From assembly GCA_020354555.1 (NCBI GenBank), contig CP070648.1, positions 3,473,519-3,513,117 on the forward strand: 39,599 bases of DNA, written 5' to 3'. Positions 16,139 to 25,400 of the stretch are shown here, piece by piece. Position 1 is the first letter of the stretch; the number at the start of each line of letters is the position of its first letter. The DNA comes from Armatimonadota bacterium (GTDB lineage Bacteria; Armatimonadota; Hebobacteria; GCA-020354555; CP070648). The notes beneath the pieces were generated by a model that saw nothing but the letters and a program-made list of their open reading frames with translations, searched no databases and was not told the DNA's origin. Position numbers and translations under genes: made by a program.

Positions 16139-17299
16139 CTACTGCCCCGCGCGGAGCAGCACCACGCGCACGGTTTCGAGCAGTATTCGCAGATCGAGCC
16201 AGACCGACTGCCGATAGACGTACAGCCAATCGTACTTGAGCTTGTTATGAACGTCGGTATCGTAGCGGCCTCGCACTTGCCCGAGGCCGGTGATGCCCGG
16301 CTTGACGATGAGGCGCTTGCGGTAGCCGGGGATCTCGCGCAGGTAACGCCGCGCGAACTCGGGGCGCTCGGGCCTGGGCCCGACCATGCTCATGTCGCCG
16401 CGCAGCACGTTGAACAACTGCGGCAGTTCGTCGAGCCGCGTGATGCGCAGGATGCGGCCCAGCGGCGTGACGCGAGCATCGTAGGGGTCCGCGAGGACCG
16501 GTCCCGTGTCGCGTTCCGCGTCGACAATCATCGTGCGCAGCTTGTAGATCGTGAACTCCCCGCCGTGCAGCCCGACCCGCTGCTGGCAGAAGAAGGCCGG
16601 GCCGCGCGACGTGCACTTGACCAGCGCCGCCATGAGCGCGATCGCGGGCGCGCTGACGATAAGGCCAGCGAGGCTGAACGCGATGTCGAAGCAGCGCTTC
16701 GCGGTGTGGTAGGCGCGGCACGCGTGCCGGTCATTGAGGGCGACGAGCGGAATATCCGCGATCGAGCGCAGGCGCAACTCGACAGTCATCGCGTCGCGCA
16801 TGGCGACGGTCGAAGAGACACGAACCCGTTCGTCGGCGCCCGACGCCGCCAGTTGATGCACGAGGAGGTCCTGCCAGCTCGGGGCGTGCGCGACGATGAT
16901 CTCGTCAATCGCGTGACGGTCGACCAGTGACGCTATCTCGCGGGTGCCGCCGAGGATCGGTATCCCGGCGACGCCGGGCAGATCGAGCTCGTCGTCAACG
17001 AAGCCGACGATCTGGCGGCGCAGCTCCGGGTGGTCGAGGATCGCTTCCGCCAACTCGCGCCCGCGGGCGCCGGCACCGACGATCAGGACGCGCGAGCCGG
17101 CGACGTCGCGAGCATCGTCGGACGAGATCGGTGCCGCGCGTGAGGCATCAACGGTGCTGCGCCACGGCGCGACGCGGGTGCGGGCTAGAGTCGCGAAGAC
17201 GAGCAAGCCGGCCGCGACCAGGGCGGCCGCGAAGGCGACTGCGAGGAGATGAACGACACCATTCGCCAGCAGCGCGTACATCGCGGTTGTCCCCGTCAT
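16139..17299 (-). CDS. Undecaprenyl-phosphate sugar phosphotransferase (initiating transferase)
   Basis: Transfers a sugar-1-phosphate from its UDP-sugar to undecaprenyl phosphate, the first committed step of the repeat unit. Of 386 residues, 1-45 contain one or two membrane helices, about 70-165 form a CoA-binding-like Rossmann domain (VLIVGAGARGREL, IVGFVDDE), and about 200-386 the bacterial sugar transferase domain: KRCFDIAFSLAGL helix, RVGLHGGEFTIYKLRTM, TPLGRILRITRLDELPQL, MSMVGPRPERPE and KPGITGLGQVRGR. Most relatives with the Rossmann domain have four or five N-terminal helices, so this membrane part is short. The start overlaps the deacetylase stop (ATGA). Confidence 0.92.
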   Translation of the reverse strand: MTGTTAMYALLANGVVHLLAVAFAAALVAAGLLVFATLARTRVAPWRSTVDASRAAPISSDDARDVAGSRVLIVGAGARGRELAEAILDHPELRRQIVGFVDDELDLPGVAGIPILGGTREIASLVDRHAIDEIIVAHAPSWQDLLVHQLAASGADERVRVSSTVAMRDAMTVELRLRSIADIPLVALNDRHACRAYHTAKRCFDIAFSLAGLIVSAPAIALMAALVKCTSRGPAFFCQQRVGLHGGEFTIYKLRTMIVDAERDTGPVLADPYDARVTPLGRILRITRLDELPQLFNVLRGDMSMVGPRPERPEFARRYLREIPGYRKRLIVKPGITGLGQVRGRYDTDVHNKLKYDWLYVYRQSVWLDLRILLETVRVVLLRAGQ

Positions 17300-18228
17300 T
17301 GCTTGACGACCGTCTGCAGCCCGCCAGCGGCAAGCGCCGCGTCGTGCGACGGAAACTCCTGCGCCGACAATCGGTAGCAGGGCAGGGCCTCATGGCAACG
17401 GTCGAGTTGAGCTTCCACGGGGGCAAATTCGAAGTCGCGCAGCAGCCGACGCAGCTTGCCCTCCGTGCGCCCCAGGTTGCCGTAGCAGCGCAGTCGCAGC
17501 GACCACGGCAAGGGCAAGCGAGGATGATCGGGGTCGAGTTCCCACGGGTGCAGGTACACGACCGCCGAGTGACCGCGGGCGTTCAGCTGCCTGATCCCGC
17601 CCGCCACAACTCGGTACGGCAGCAACCTGAAGTACGCCCCCCCCGAGAAGCCTATCTGCCATCCCATCCAGCGCATCGTGGGGATCGGAAACTCGACGAA
17701 CGAGCTATGGCCGTTGATGGCAACGCGATAGGGGTGATCCGGCGAGCCGGGAATGCCATAGCGGTGGTGGCGGATCGGGAATATGCTGGAGTCGTACTCG
17801 AAGCCGTGCTCCTCCAGCAGTTCCAGCGCCCACAGGCTGCGGCGGACGACGGAGAACGACGCCGCGCGATATCCTCGCGCGGCGCGCCCGGTGATTGACC
17901 CGATCAGATCCTGGCAGTGCTGCAGCTCCCAAGCGAACTGCACCGGCGTCTGCTCGTAGATCAGCGCATGGTGATAGCCGTGGATGGCGATCTCGTGTCC
18001 GCGGCGCGCGATCTCGCGCACGAGCCGATGATTGCGCTCTGCGTTCCAGCCGAGCACGAAGAACGTCGCCTTGACTGCGGCCTCGTCCAGAATCGCTAGC
18101 AGGCGGTACGTGCTTGCTTCGAGGCGGCTCTCGCAGTCATCCCACAACTCGCGCCCAATAAGCCGATCGAGGTTGGAGACCTGGAACCAGTCCTCGAGAT
18201 CTATCGTCAGTATGTTGGTCACGTTCAT
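17296..18228 (-). CDS. XrtA/PEP-CTERM-type polysaccharide deacetylase (DUF3473 C-terminus)
   Basis: A 310-residue NodB-fold deacetylase. It begins with the NILTIDLEDWFQV signature of the exosortase-associated deacetylases, in which the metal-binding aspartates sit at the very N-terminus. It then shows ATFFVLGW, HEIAIHGYHH (HxxxH ligands), YRAASFSV, FEYDSSIFP and VVYLHPWELDP, with a DUF3473-like C-terminal region (LLRDFEFAP). No signal peptide is seen. ATG 18228 is chosen since the conserved domain starts within five residues of it; an earlier in-frame start at 18327 adds unrelated residues. It lies between the chain-length protein and the sugar transferase, as in many exopolysaccharide loci, and differs clearly from the deacetylase at 3490. 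Confidence 0.88.
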   Translation of the reverse strand: MNVTNILTIDLEDWFQVSNLDRLIGRELWDDCESRLEASTYRLLAILDEAAVKATFFVLGWNAERNHRLVREIARRGHEIAIHGYHHALIYEQTPVQFAWELQHCQDLIGSITGRAARGYRAASFSVVRRSLWALELLEEHGFEYDSSIFPIRHHRYGIPGSPDHPYRVAINGHSSFVEFPIPTMRWMGWQIGFSGGAYFRLLPYRVVAGGIRQLNARGHSAVVYLHPWELDPDHPRLPLPWSLRLRCYGNLGRTEGKLRRLLRDFEFAPVEAQLDRCHEALPCYRLSAQEFPSHDAALAAGGLQTVVKQ

Positions 18229-18349
18229 TCGCAAGCCGCCGCGCCGCGGCCCCGCCCACACCCGGCCGGTTTCGTCTCTCACGCGTGTGTACGGCGCAAT
18301 AACTGTGCCACGCCGCGTCGCCCCCACGCGTCCTTGTCACGCAGCGCGG

Positions 18350-20635
18350 TCATGCCGCGCCATTGGAGCTGCGCTGCGCATCATCTCCGAGCGGCCCGCC
18401 CTCCGCTTCGTCATCCGTGTCGGATACGTGCTCCTCGGCCCCGGCTGGCTCAGCCGGGTCGCCCGCGCCGGTGGCCTCGTCCTCCGTGTCCGCGGCGTCC
18501 GCGGCGCCGTTGCCCGGCAGAGCCGGCGGCGAAGAATCGGTCCCGGGGAGCTGGGGCGAGTAGTAATGCGAGTGGAAGTAGTACGTGTCTACCTCCTCGG
18601 GGGTGACGTCGTTGAGCACGGCGCCGATGATGTTGGCGCGCGCCTTGTTCAACAGCGCGGTGACCTGCAACTGGCTGCCGCGCAAGGGCTGATGCGCGCG
18701 CACGACCATGAGCGCCGCGTCGGTCATGGAGGCGATGATGGCTGCGTCGCTGAACGCAATCGCCGACGGCGTGTCGAGCAAGATCAGGTCGGCACGCTCC
18801 CTGAGCTCGGACATCAGGGCGCTCATGCGGTTGGAGCTGATCAGGTTCGACGGATTGCGGCCCGGCGGCCCGGCCGGAAGCAGCAGCAGATTGGGCACGT
18901 GAGTCTGATGCAGGGCCTCCGACAGGTCGGTGCCGTTGTTGAGCACGTTGGTCAAGCCCGGCTCGCTGGGGAGGCCGAAGATCCGGTGCAATGAGGGGCG
19001 GCGCAAGTCCGCGTCGACGAGGATGACGCGCCGGTCCGCTTCCGCGAGGGCGATCGCGAGGTTGGCGATGGTCGTGGTGCCGCCCTGGCCGGGCTTGGGG
19101 GTCACGATGCACAGAGTTTGCAGTGGCTGCTCGTCGCAGGTGAAGAGCAGGTCGGTGCGCAGGAACCGATAGGCCTCGGCATAGGGAGATGAAGGCAGGA
19201 CGTGGGTGATGAGAGGGAGATCGCGAGCGCGTACGCCCTCCATCGCCGGGATGATGCCGGTGACCGGAAGATTGAGCAGGCGCATGACGTCGTCGGTGGT
19301 CTTGACGCGATCGTCGAGGACGTCGAGCGTGATGGCGAGGCCCAGGGCAAGGGCGATGCTGAGGATCAGGCCTAGGGCCAGGAGTTGGATCGGGGACGGC
19401 CCCTTGGTGACCGGCCCTTGGGAGGTGCGTGCGAGGTCAACGATCTGGATCGCGCCTGCGTCATTTGTGACTTTCTCATCTATTCGTGCCTGGTCCACCG
19501 AGGCCTTGAGCCGGCTATACGTCTCCTCGGCGATGCGGTAATCCCTGGTCAGCGCCGCCAGCTCGACGCCGCGCGAAGAGGCCTGGGCGTATTGGCCGCG
19601 CTCGCGGGCGACCATCTGGTTCATCGCACCCAGCCGGGCCCCGAGCGCCGCCTTCTGTGATTCGAGGTCGGCGACCTGGCTTGCCAACTGGTCGTAGAGG
19701 GGATTGCGGGAGATCGTCTGGTGCTTGATAACGCGATCCATCTCCTCGGCGAGGCGTCGGCGCAGGTCTTCTATCTGCGCCCGCAGCGCCACAGCCGTCG
19801 GGTGCTTCTCGGTGTGGATCGCCAGTTCCGCCGCGAGCTTTCCCTCCAGGTCGAGCAGGTCGGTGCGCAGCTTGGTCACGGCCGGGTTGTCGGTCGTGCC
19901 CACCTCGCTGACGACGGTGGTGTCCTCCCGTGCCAGCCGGCTGCGCGCCGCGGCCAGGCGCGCGCTCGTCTCGCGCAGTTCGGCCTCGGTAGAATCGCGC
20001 TCGCGCTCAATCGGCGAGATGGCGGCCTCGCTACTTCCGATGTCCAGTCCAACCGCGCCGGCGACGGAGCGTTGCCGTGCGAGCTGCCCCTGGGCATCGT
20101 CCATATCGCGTTTCGCGGCGGCGAGTTCGCGCTCGAGGAAGACGCGGTTGTCCACCGCCTCGCGATGGCTCAGCTCGCGGTAGAACTCGGCGAAGACCTG
20201 AGCGACGGAGTTGGCGAGGCCGATGCTCCGCTGAGGATCCTTGTCGAGCACCGCGAGCCGCAGAATGGCGGTCTGAGGCAACGTGTCAACCGTGATGCGT
20301 TTCGCCAGCCGCTGAGGCGGCTCGGACAGGTTCATCGCCTTGGCGGCGCGTGTCATCACTACTTGGCTCTGCGCGAGGTAGATGAGGTTCGCCAGCCGCT
20401 CCTCGCGCACTCGCGGGTCGTAGCCTCGATCCACGGGGGCGGCACCGTTTGCCCCGATGATCGACCGCTGCAGCGCCATGTCGGACGGCATCACCAGCGC
20501 CGCGGCGCGGTAGTATCGCGGCATGACCAGGCATCCGACCCCGACCACCGCCATCGTGGAGCCCACCACCGCTGCGATGAGCCATCTGCGCCGCACCGCG
20601 GCGCGGTACAGTCTCCAGAAATCCCCAAGTGTCAT
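18350..20635 (-). CDS. Wzc-like chain-length / BY-kinase fusion with degenerate Walker A
   Basis: A 761-residue polysaccharide copolymerase. Residues 17-38 are the first membrane helix, about 40-410 a Wzz-type periplasmic domain with long coiled-coil stretches (150-350), about 416-438 the second helix, and about 480-680 the cytoplasmic BY-kinase-like domain. That domain keeps Walker A' (ILVDADLRRP, D541 and D543) and Walker B (DLILLDTP, D621), but the Walker A reads PGQGGTTT where PGxGKST/T is expected: G519 replaces the catalytic lysine. A tyrosine pair cluster remains (Y685, Y686, Y691, Y692), followed by a 60-residue acidic, proline/alanine-rich tail. The wild-type role is to set polymer length and drive export through phosphorylation cycles. 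Here kinase activity is doubtful. It lies 72 bases after the export gene. Confidence 0.85.
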   Translation of the reverse strand: MTLGDFWRLYRAAVRRRWLIAAVVGSTMAVVGVGCLVMPRYYRAAALVMPSDMALQRSIIGANGAAPVDRGYDPRVREERLANLIYLAQSQVVMTRAAKAMNLSEPPQRLAKRITVDTLPQTAILRLAVLDKDPQRSIGLANSVAQVFAEFYRELSHREAVDNRVFLERELAAAKRDMDDAQGQLARQRSVAGAVGLDIGSSEAAISPIERERDSTEAELRETSARLAAARSRLAREDTTVVSEVGTTDNPAVTKLRTDLLDLEGKLAAELAIHTEKHPTAVALRAQIEDLRRRLAEEMDRVIKHQTISRNPLYDQLASQVADLESQKAALGARLGAMNQMVARERGQYAQASSRGVELAALTRDYRIAEETYSRLKASVDQARIDEKVTNDAGAIQIVDLARTSQGPVTKGPSPIQLLALGLILSIALALGLAITLDVLDDRVKTTDDVMRLLNLPVTGIIPAMEGVRARDLPLITHVLPSSPYAEAYRFLRTDLLFTCDEQPLQTLCIVTPKPGQGGTTTIANLAIALAEADRRVILVDADLRRPSLHRIFGLPSEPGLTNVLNNGTDLSEALHQTHVPNLLLLPAGPPGRNPSNLISSNRMSALMSELRERADLILLDTPSAIAFSDAAIIASMTDAALMVVRAHQPLRGSQLQVTALLNKARANIIGAVLNDVTPEEVDTYYFHSHYYSPQLPGTDSSPPALPGNGAADAADTEDEATGAGDPAEPAGAEEHVSDTDDEAEGGPLGDDAQRSSNGAA

Positions 20636-20707
20636 ATCAGCGCAATCCTCGTCGTTCTTCTTGACGCCAAGTCAGGGCATCCTCGCCCCACCGAATGTCG
20701 CTTCGCC

Positions 20708-21832
20708 CTACCACAGCAGATACAGGAACGGCGCGAACAGCGACATGGCTTTCTCCAGGTCCGAGCGCCCCCGCGGCGAGCGCGCGGGCACATAGAGCGT
20801 GTCCCCCGCGTGCAGTTCAGCATTGCCAGATAGATCGCCGTCCACCAGCAGCGTGCGCAAGTTGACCGGCTGCTTCGACGCTGGCTCGGAGTCGCTCGCG
20901 GCGGAGCGCAGGACGTACGCCTTGTCGAGTTGTGCGGTCGGGGCGACCCCGCCCGCGACAGCTATGGCATCGAGCAGGCGTGCGTCGGCCGGCATGGAGT
21001 ACGGTCCCGGCCTCATCACCCCGCCGAGCACGTAGACCTGCATCGCCATGCCAGGGACGATGAGGGTATCGCCCGGGCGCAGGATGGGGGCACTTGCCAT
21101 CGCCTCGGGCTCCAGCATTGCGGTGAGGTCAAGCGTCTGGGGCGGCCCGTCCTTGGGCTTGAGCACCACCTCGCGCGGGTTGGCTCCGGGGACGAGTCCG
21201 CCGGCCTGTGCCACGAGATCCCACGGCGTTGGATCGCCAGCGAGTTCGTACGCGCCCGGCCGAACCACCTGGCCGAGGATGCGACACGTCCTCTCCGGCC
21301 GTTGGGCAACACCGACGTGGTCGCCGGAACTCACAACGGGGTTCTGCGCCTCGTCGCCTTCGTTCAGGAAGCGTTGGAAATCAATCATCTGCGGCTTCTC
21401 GCCGGCACGAGTATGGGATATGCGGGACAGATTCGCTTCAGGCGTAGGGCCGCCACCCGCGGCGAGCGCATCCGCCAGCCGGCTGTCACACGCGATGTAG
21501 AAGAGGCCGGGGCTGTTCACCGCCCCGCTGACGATGACCTTCAGAGGGGCGCGCTCAGAGATTTCCACGGTGACCTGCGGGTCCCTGATGTAATCGGACA
21601 AGCGCTCCGTTAGCAAGCGCGAGATGGCCGCCGCGGTCTGTCCCGCAACCTTGACATCGCCCGCCAGAGGCAAGGCAATGGCACCGTCGTCACTGACCGT
21701 GACTTGCCGGGACAGCGTGTCCTCTCCGAGCACGGAGATGCTCAATACGTCGCCCGGGCGAGCGACGATGTCCTGAGCCGTAACCGCGCCGGCTGCGACC
21801 AGCGCGACACACAGGTAGACGATACTCCTCAC
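20708..21832 (-). CDS. SLBB-domain polysaccharide export protein (Wza-like)
   Basis: The outer-membrane/periplasmic export channel subunit, partner of the Wzc-like protein. Of 374 residues, 1-19 are a signal peptide (cleavage probably after GAVTA). There is no lipobox cysteine, unlike Wza. The Poly_export domain begins at ARPGDVLSISV and includes VSDDGAIALPLAGDV. Three SLBB repeats follow, marked by VIVSGAVNSPGLF, RILGQVVRPGAY and VYVLGGVMRPGPY, each ending in a GDxxxVP/A-type turn. The last twelve residues are hydrophobic (MSLFAPFLYLLW) and could help insert in the outer membrane. The start is GTG 21832 with GAGGAG six bases upstream. It is the first gene of the - strand operon, 35 bases from a perfect sigma-54 -12 box. 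Confidence 0.9.
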   Translation of the reverse strand: MRSIVYLCVALVAAGAVTAQDIVARPGDVLSISVLGEDTLSRQVTVSDDGAIALPLAGDVKVAGQTAAAISRLLTERLSDYIRDPQVTVEISERAPLKVIVSGAVNSPGLFYIACDSRLADALAAGGGPTPEANLSRISHTRAGEKPQMIDFQRFLNEGDEAQNPVVSSGDHVGVAQRPERTCRILGQVVRPGAYELAGDPTPWDLVAQAGGLVPGANPREVVLKPKDGPPQTLDLTAMLEPEAMASAPILRPGDTLIVPGMAMQVYVLGGVMRPGPYSMPADARLLDAIAVAGGVAPTAQLDKAYVLRSAASDSEPASKQPVNLRTLLVDGDLSGNAELHAGDTLYVPARSPRGRSDLEKAMSLFAPFLYLLW

Positions 21833-21866
21833 GGCGACTCCTCCTCACGCACTACTGGTGAGAAAC

Positions 21867-21882
21867 AGCAAGAAATGTGCCA
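21867..21882 (-). promoter_or_regulatory. Sigma-54 (-24/-12) promoter of the polysaccharide export operon
   Basis: On the - strand TGGCAC-N5-TTGCT is a full match to the sigma-54 consensus with GG-N10-GC spacing. Transcription should begin near 21856, about 24 bases before the GTG at 21832, with the ribosome site in between. RpoN and an NtrC-type activator are encoded 4-9 kb away on the other strand. Confidence 0.85.
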
Positions 21883-22066
21883 ATTCATGTTTGGTGGGGA
21901 TGACGTGCATATCCGGCAGCCCTCGCAAGCACCACGAGGGCCTCAGCGCCGGGGGGATGCGCCAGGGATGGTCGCGCCGCTGGTCGAGCTGTCTCGCGAA
22001 CCCCACTTTATCCCCCGGATTGTCAATGAGGTGTGAAAATGTGGTGGAAAAACCGGCACAAGGCTG

Positions 22067-22094
22067 TTGACAACTCAAGAATGAGGGGTATAAT
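22067..22094 (+). promoter_or_regulatory. Consensus sigma-70 promoter
   Basis: TTGACA, 16 bases, TATAAT: both hexamers match consensus exactly, in an AT-richer patch of a GC-rich region. The start of transcription would be near 22101, giving a leader of about 390 bases before the histidine kinase or a separate small RNA. The -35 box lies inside TTGACAA, the right half of an inverted repeat whose left half is at 22020-22026. Confidence 0.75.
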
Positions 22095-22246
22095 TACCGA
22101 TGTAGTCTGGACAACTTATAGAATACGGCAGCTCTACTCCGAGCATTTATCGCAGAATCGTTCACACCCGGCCGCGATGCGCACAGTCACCAGGCTATCC
22201 GTCGCGGCCCACATTCTCCGCCCTTCAACCCGGCTCGTTACACTCA

Positions 22247-22267
22247 CCGAGCGCGTACTGCGCTCGG
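22247..22267 (+). promoter_or_regulatory. Perfect 8-bp hairpin in the kinase leader region
   Basis: CCGAGCGC and GCGCTCGG form a perfect 8-bp stem around a GTACT loop, about 150 bases after the consensus promoter. A nested structure follows: CATGCC (22303-22308) pairs with GGCATG (22330-22335) and encloses AAGC-TAG-GCTT (22309-22319). No T-run is present, so this looks more like leader or small-RNA structure than an intrinsic terminator. Confidence 0.4.
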
Positions 22268-22418
22268 ACTACGCAGCAAGAGCCGTGCCAGGGAAGCTGC
22301 CCCATGCCAAGCTAGGCTTCGGTCTTGTGGGCATGCCGGGAAGGGTGCGGCGCGGTATCATACTTTAGTCGTAGCTCCCCCTGCCCTCAGGCATCGCCCC
22401 AAGTAGACCATCGGGCAA

Positions 22419-22447
22419 TTGTTGGCGTCCCATGCCCGTGTTAGGAT
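22419..22447 (+). promoter_or_regulatory. Possible weak sigma-70 promoter nearer the kinase gene
   Basis: TTGTTG, 17 bases, TAGGAT. Three of six bases match at -35, and the key T1, A2, T6 match at -10. It would give a leader of about 40 bases. Support is weak; it is listed as the alternative to the promoter at 22067. Confidence 0.25.
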
Positions 22448-22491
22448 TAGCCTAGCGTGCTCGCGGCGCGGCACGCGAACGGCATGCAGGG

Positions 22492-25400
22492 ATGACGATG
22501 TCGGGCACAGATTCGGGCTATCGGACGACGGCAAGGACCGGGCGCGCGGAGCGCAGCCGGCCCCGACCGGGCGTCTCCTCCCGGCGGCGGGCGCCGACGC
22601 GCCTCGCCGACTTCGACGCAGCGCTTGAAGGTGGCAATCCAGCGTCGGCGCTCGCGCGAGCAAGCGAGGCACTGTCTCGGGAACTGGCGTGCGCCGTCGT
22701 CATCACCTCGCGCGACGAATCTGGGGAGGTGACGGCGCGGGCGCAGGCCCGGCCCGCCGGGTGCCGATACGCTCCCCCAACTGCCTTCTTGCGAGACGCA
22801 GCCGACCGCCTTGCGCGGCGCGCCCGCGCGTTGAGCCTGAATGGGGCGGCGCGCCTCGCTGAAGGGCAGTCCTACCTCGGCCTTCCAGCGCCGCTGAGGA
22901 TCGCGGCTGACCACGCGATTCACCTCTTCAGCGAGTCTCCGTTCAGCCGCAGCCAGCGCGAGATCGCGCGCCAGGCGGCGGAACGGCTCGGTGCCAAGCT
23001 GGCGCAGTTGAGTGCGTGTGGGGACGAGGGTGAGCCTGCGGCGCGCACCTTCGTGCCGCAGGCGCCAGCGGAGACGGGGCAGGTCGCGATCGAGCAGTTG
23101 CTCAGCGACGCCATGCGTGCCGCGGCCGAGACACTGACCGCCGACACTTGCTCGTTGATGGTGCTGGACGAGGCGAACGGCACGCTGGTTCTGGATGCCG
23201 CCTATGGGCTTCGCGACGGCGTGGTGCGGGGCCAGCGGCGCCCTGCGGGTGAAGGGATCGCCAGCTACGTCATGTCACTGGGCGAGCCGGTCATCCTGGA
23301 TGACCCGCTGAAGGATCCGCGCCTGCGCGGGCTTGCCGTCGAACGCCGGCCGGACATCAGTTGCTCGATATGCGTCCCGATCACTCCGCACGAGGGTTTC
23401 CGAGGCATGGTGAGCTTCAACCGCACGGGGAGCGCCGAGCCGTTTACGCAGGACGACCTGCGGCTGGCGACCACCGTGGCGTCCCAGCTCGGACCCTGTT
23501 TCGCGAACGCCCGCCGATACCAGCAGGCGGCGGAGCGGCTCGACGAGCTGGCGGTTATAAGCCGCGTGGCCGAATCCGTGACGCCGACGATGGACGTCGA
23601 ACGCGTGGCCGGACTTCTTGCCGACGGCATAGCGCAGGCGGCGGGAATTGAGCGATGCCGTCTCTACCTGGGACAGGGCGAGCAAATGAAGCTCGCCGCG
23701 GCGTGCGGCTACGCTGAGGGCAGCGCGCCCGCCTTGCAGACCCCGGCCGACGAAGCGGTCGTCCAGGCCGCGGCCGAGGCCCGCCCGGTCGTCGTGCACG
23801 GCGACCGTGCCAGCAGCGGAGACGAATCTCATCGCCACACCCCCGTGGGGGCGTTCGCGGCGCTGCCACTCATCTGCCGAGGGCGAGCGCTGGGCGTTTT
23901 CTGTGCCGACTGCGGAAGCGACGAGTCGCTGCGCCGGATCAACATCGAACTGATCGAGAACTTGCTGGGTCGAGCCGCGATCGCGCTGCACAACGCGACG
24001 ACGCACCAGCGTCTGCGCGAGGATCTGGATGACCTCTATCGCCTGTACGACAGCGTACAGCGCATCAATACGAGCTTCGAGCCCGAAGACATCCTGAACC
24101 AGACGGCGCACGAGGTGAAGCTGCTCACCGGCTGTCGGCGGGTCGGCTTCGCCTCCCTGGCACCTGAGTCGGACAGCCTCGGGGGACGATCGGCGTCGTT
24201 GGTGACGCTGCCGCTCGCGGCAGACGACGGGGCGATGGGTGAGGCACGGGCGATGTCCGCCCCGATGCTGCTCGACGGCGACACGCGCATGGTGTCGTCA
24301 GGGGCGGCCGATCTCGCCGCAGCGGTGCGGGAGCTGACCGGGGAGGGTCGCGCCCTGGTCATGCCTCTCACGCACGAGCTGGGCAGCCTGGGGCTCCTCG
24401 TGGGATGGAGCTTCGCGCGCGAGCCGCGGGCGCGGGAGGTGTCCTTGGCCGCCGGGCTATGTGCCCACGGCGCCGCGCTCCTGCGCAAGGCGATGGACTA
24501 TCGGGCGGCGATCAACGCGCGGTCGCTGGAGCTGTCGGCCCTGTACCAACTGTGCGAGGAGATCAGCGCGGCGACGAGCTTCGAGTCGGCGCTGCGCTCG
24601 GTGCTCGAGATAGCGCACTCCATGGTGCCCTATGACGAGGGGCTGGTCTTCATCTGGAGCGAGGAGAGCGGGCGCCTGGAGCTGGCGGCGAGCCGCGGCG
24701 TGGACTTCGAGGCGATCAACGCTCAGGCGCCGCAGGCGCAGCCGGGCAACATGTACCAGTGGGTGTACGCCGAGGGCAAGGCGTTCATCTCGACGGACAT
24801 TGGGCAAGTCGGCGGCGACAGCAGCTCGGCGGGGCCGCTGCTGCGGTCTTCCATGGCGGTGCCTCTCGTCATCGGCAACGAGACGATCGGCGTGCTCGCG
24901 ATCCACAACGCGCGATCGCGCGCCTACACCGAGGGGCACGTCAAAGTGCTGTCGATCGTGGCATCGCAGGCGGCGGCGATCTACCGGGCGCTGCAGTCCC
25001 TGGGCAGGCTGAGCCGGTACACCGACAACATCCTCGAAAGCATGGTCGCTGGTGTGATCGGTCTCGACCGCGCGGGGCGCGTCGTCATCTGGAGCCCTGC
25101 GGCGCGGGAAATACTCGGCATCAGCGCCAGCCATGCGGCAGGCACCGACTTCTCGGCCCTCGCTCATCAGATCGGTCGCGAGCACGGCGGCCCTGCTGGC
25201 CGGTCCGTCGAGTCCCTGGCGCTCATGGCGCGGCGGTTGCTCGTGCACGGGGAGCCGGTTCCGGAGCAGGAACTGCGACTGGAGCGCAACGGTGCGCCGC
25301 CGCGGGTGCTCATAGCGAACTGCACCCCCTTGCGGGGCGCCGATGGCGAACTCACGGGGGCGGTGCTGCTCATCGAGGACGTCACCGAACGCAAGCGCAT

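Larger units (their letters stand above)
21833..22491. other. 659-base divergent intergenic region
   Basis: Separates the - strand export operon from the + strand regulatory genes. It holds the sigma-54 promoter (-), a consensus sigma-70 promoter (+, 22067-22094), a weaker possible sigma-70 promoter (+, 22419-22447) and hairpins at 22247-22267 and 22303-22335. The part near 22020-22130 is visibly AT-richer than its surroundings. An inverted pair TTGTCAA (22020-22026) / TTGACAA (22067-22073) and a repeat of GACAACT (22069 and 22110) could be regulator sites. No coding frame resembles a protein. Confidence 0.6.

Noticed and set aside
19721-20833. A + strand open frame opposite the Wzc-like gene
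   Set aside because: The translation has no recognisable domain and the - strand gene is unambiguous there.
22357-22362. TATGAT -10-like box on the - strand in the divergent region
   Set aside because: No acceptable -35 at the right distance, and the export operon already has a much better placed sigma-54 promoter.
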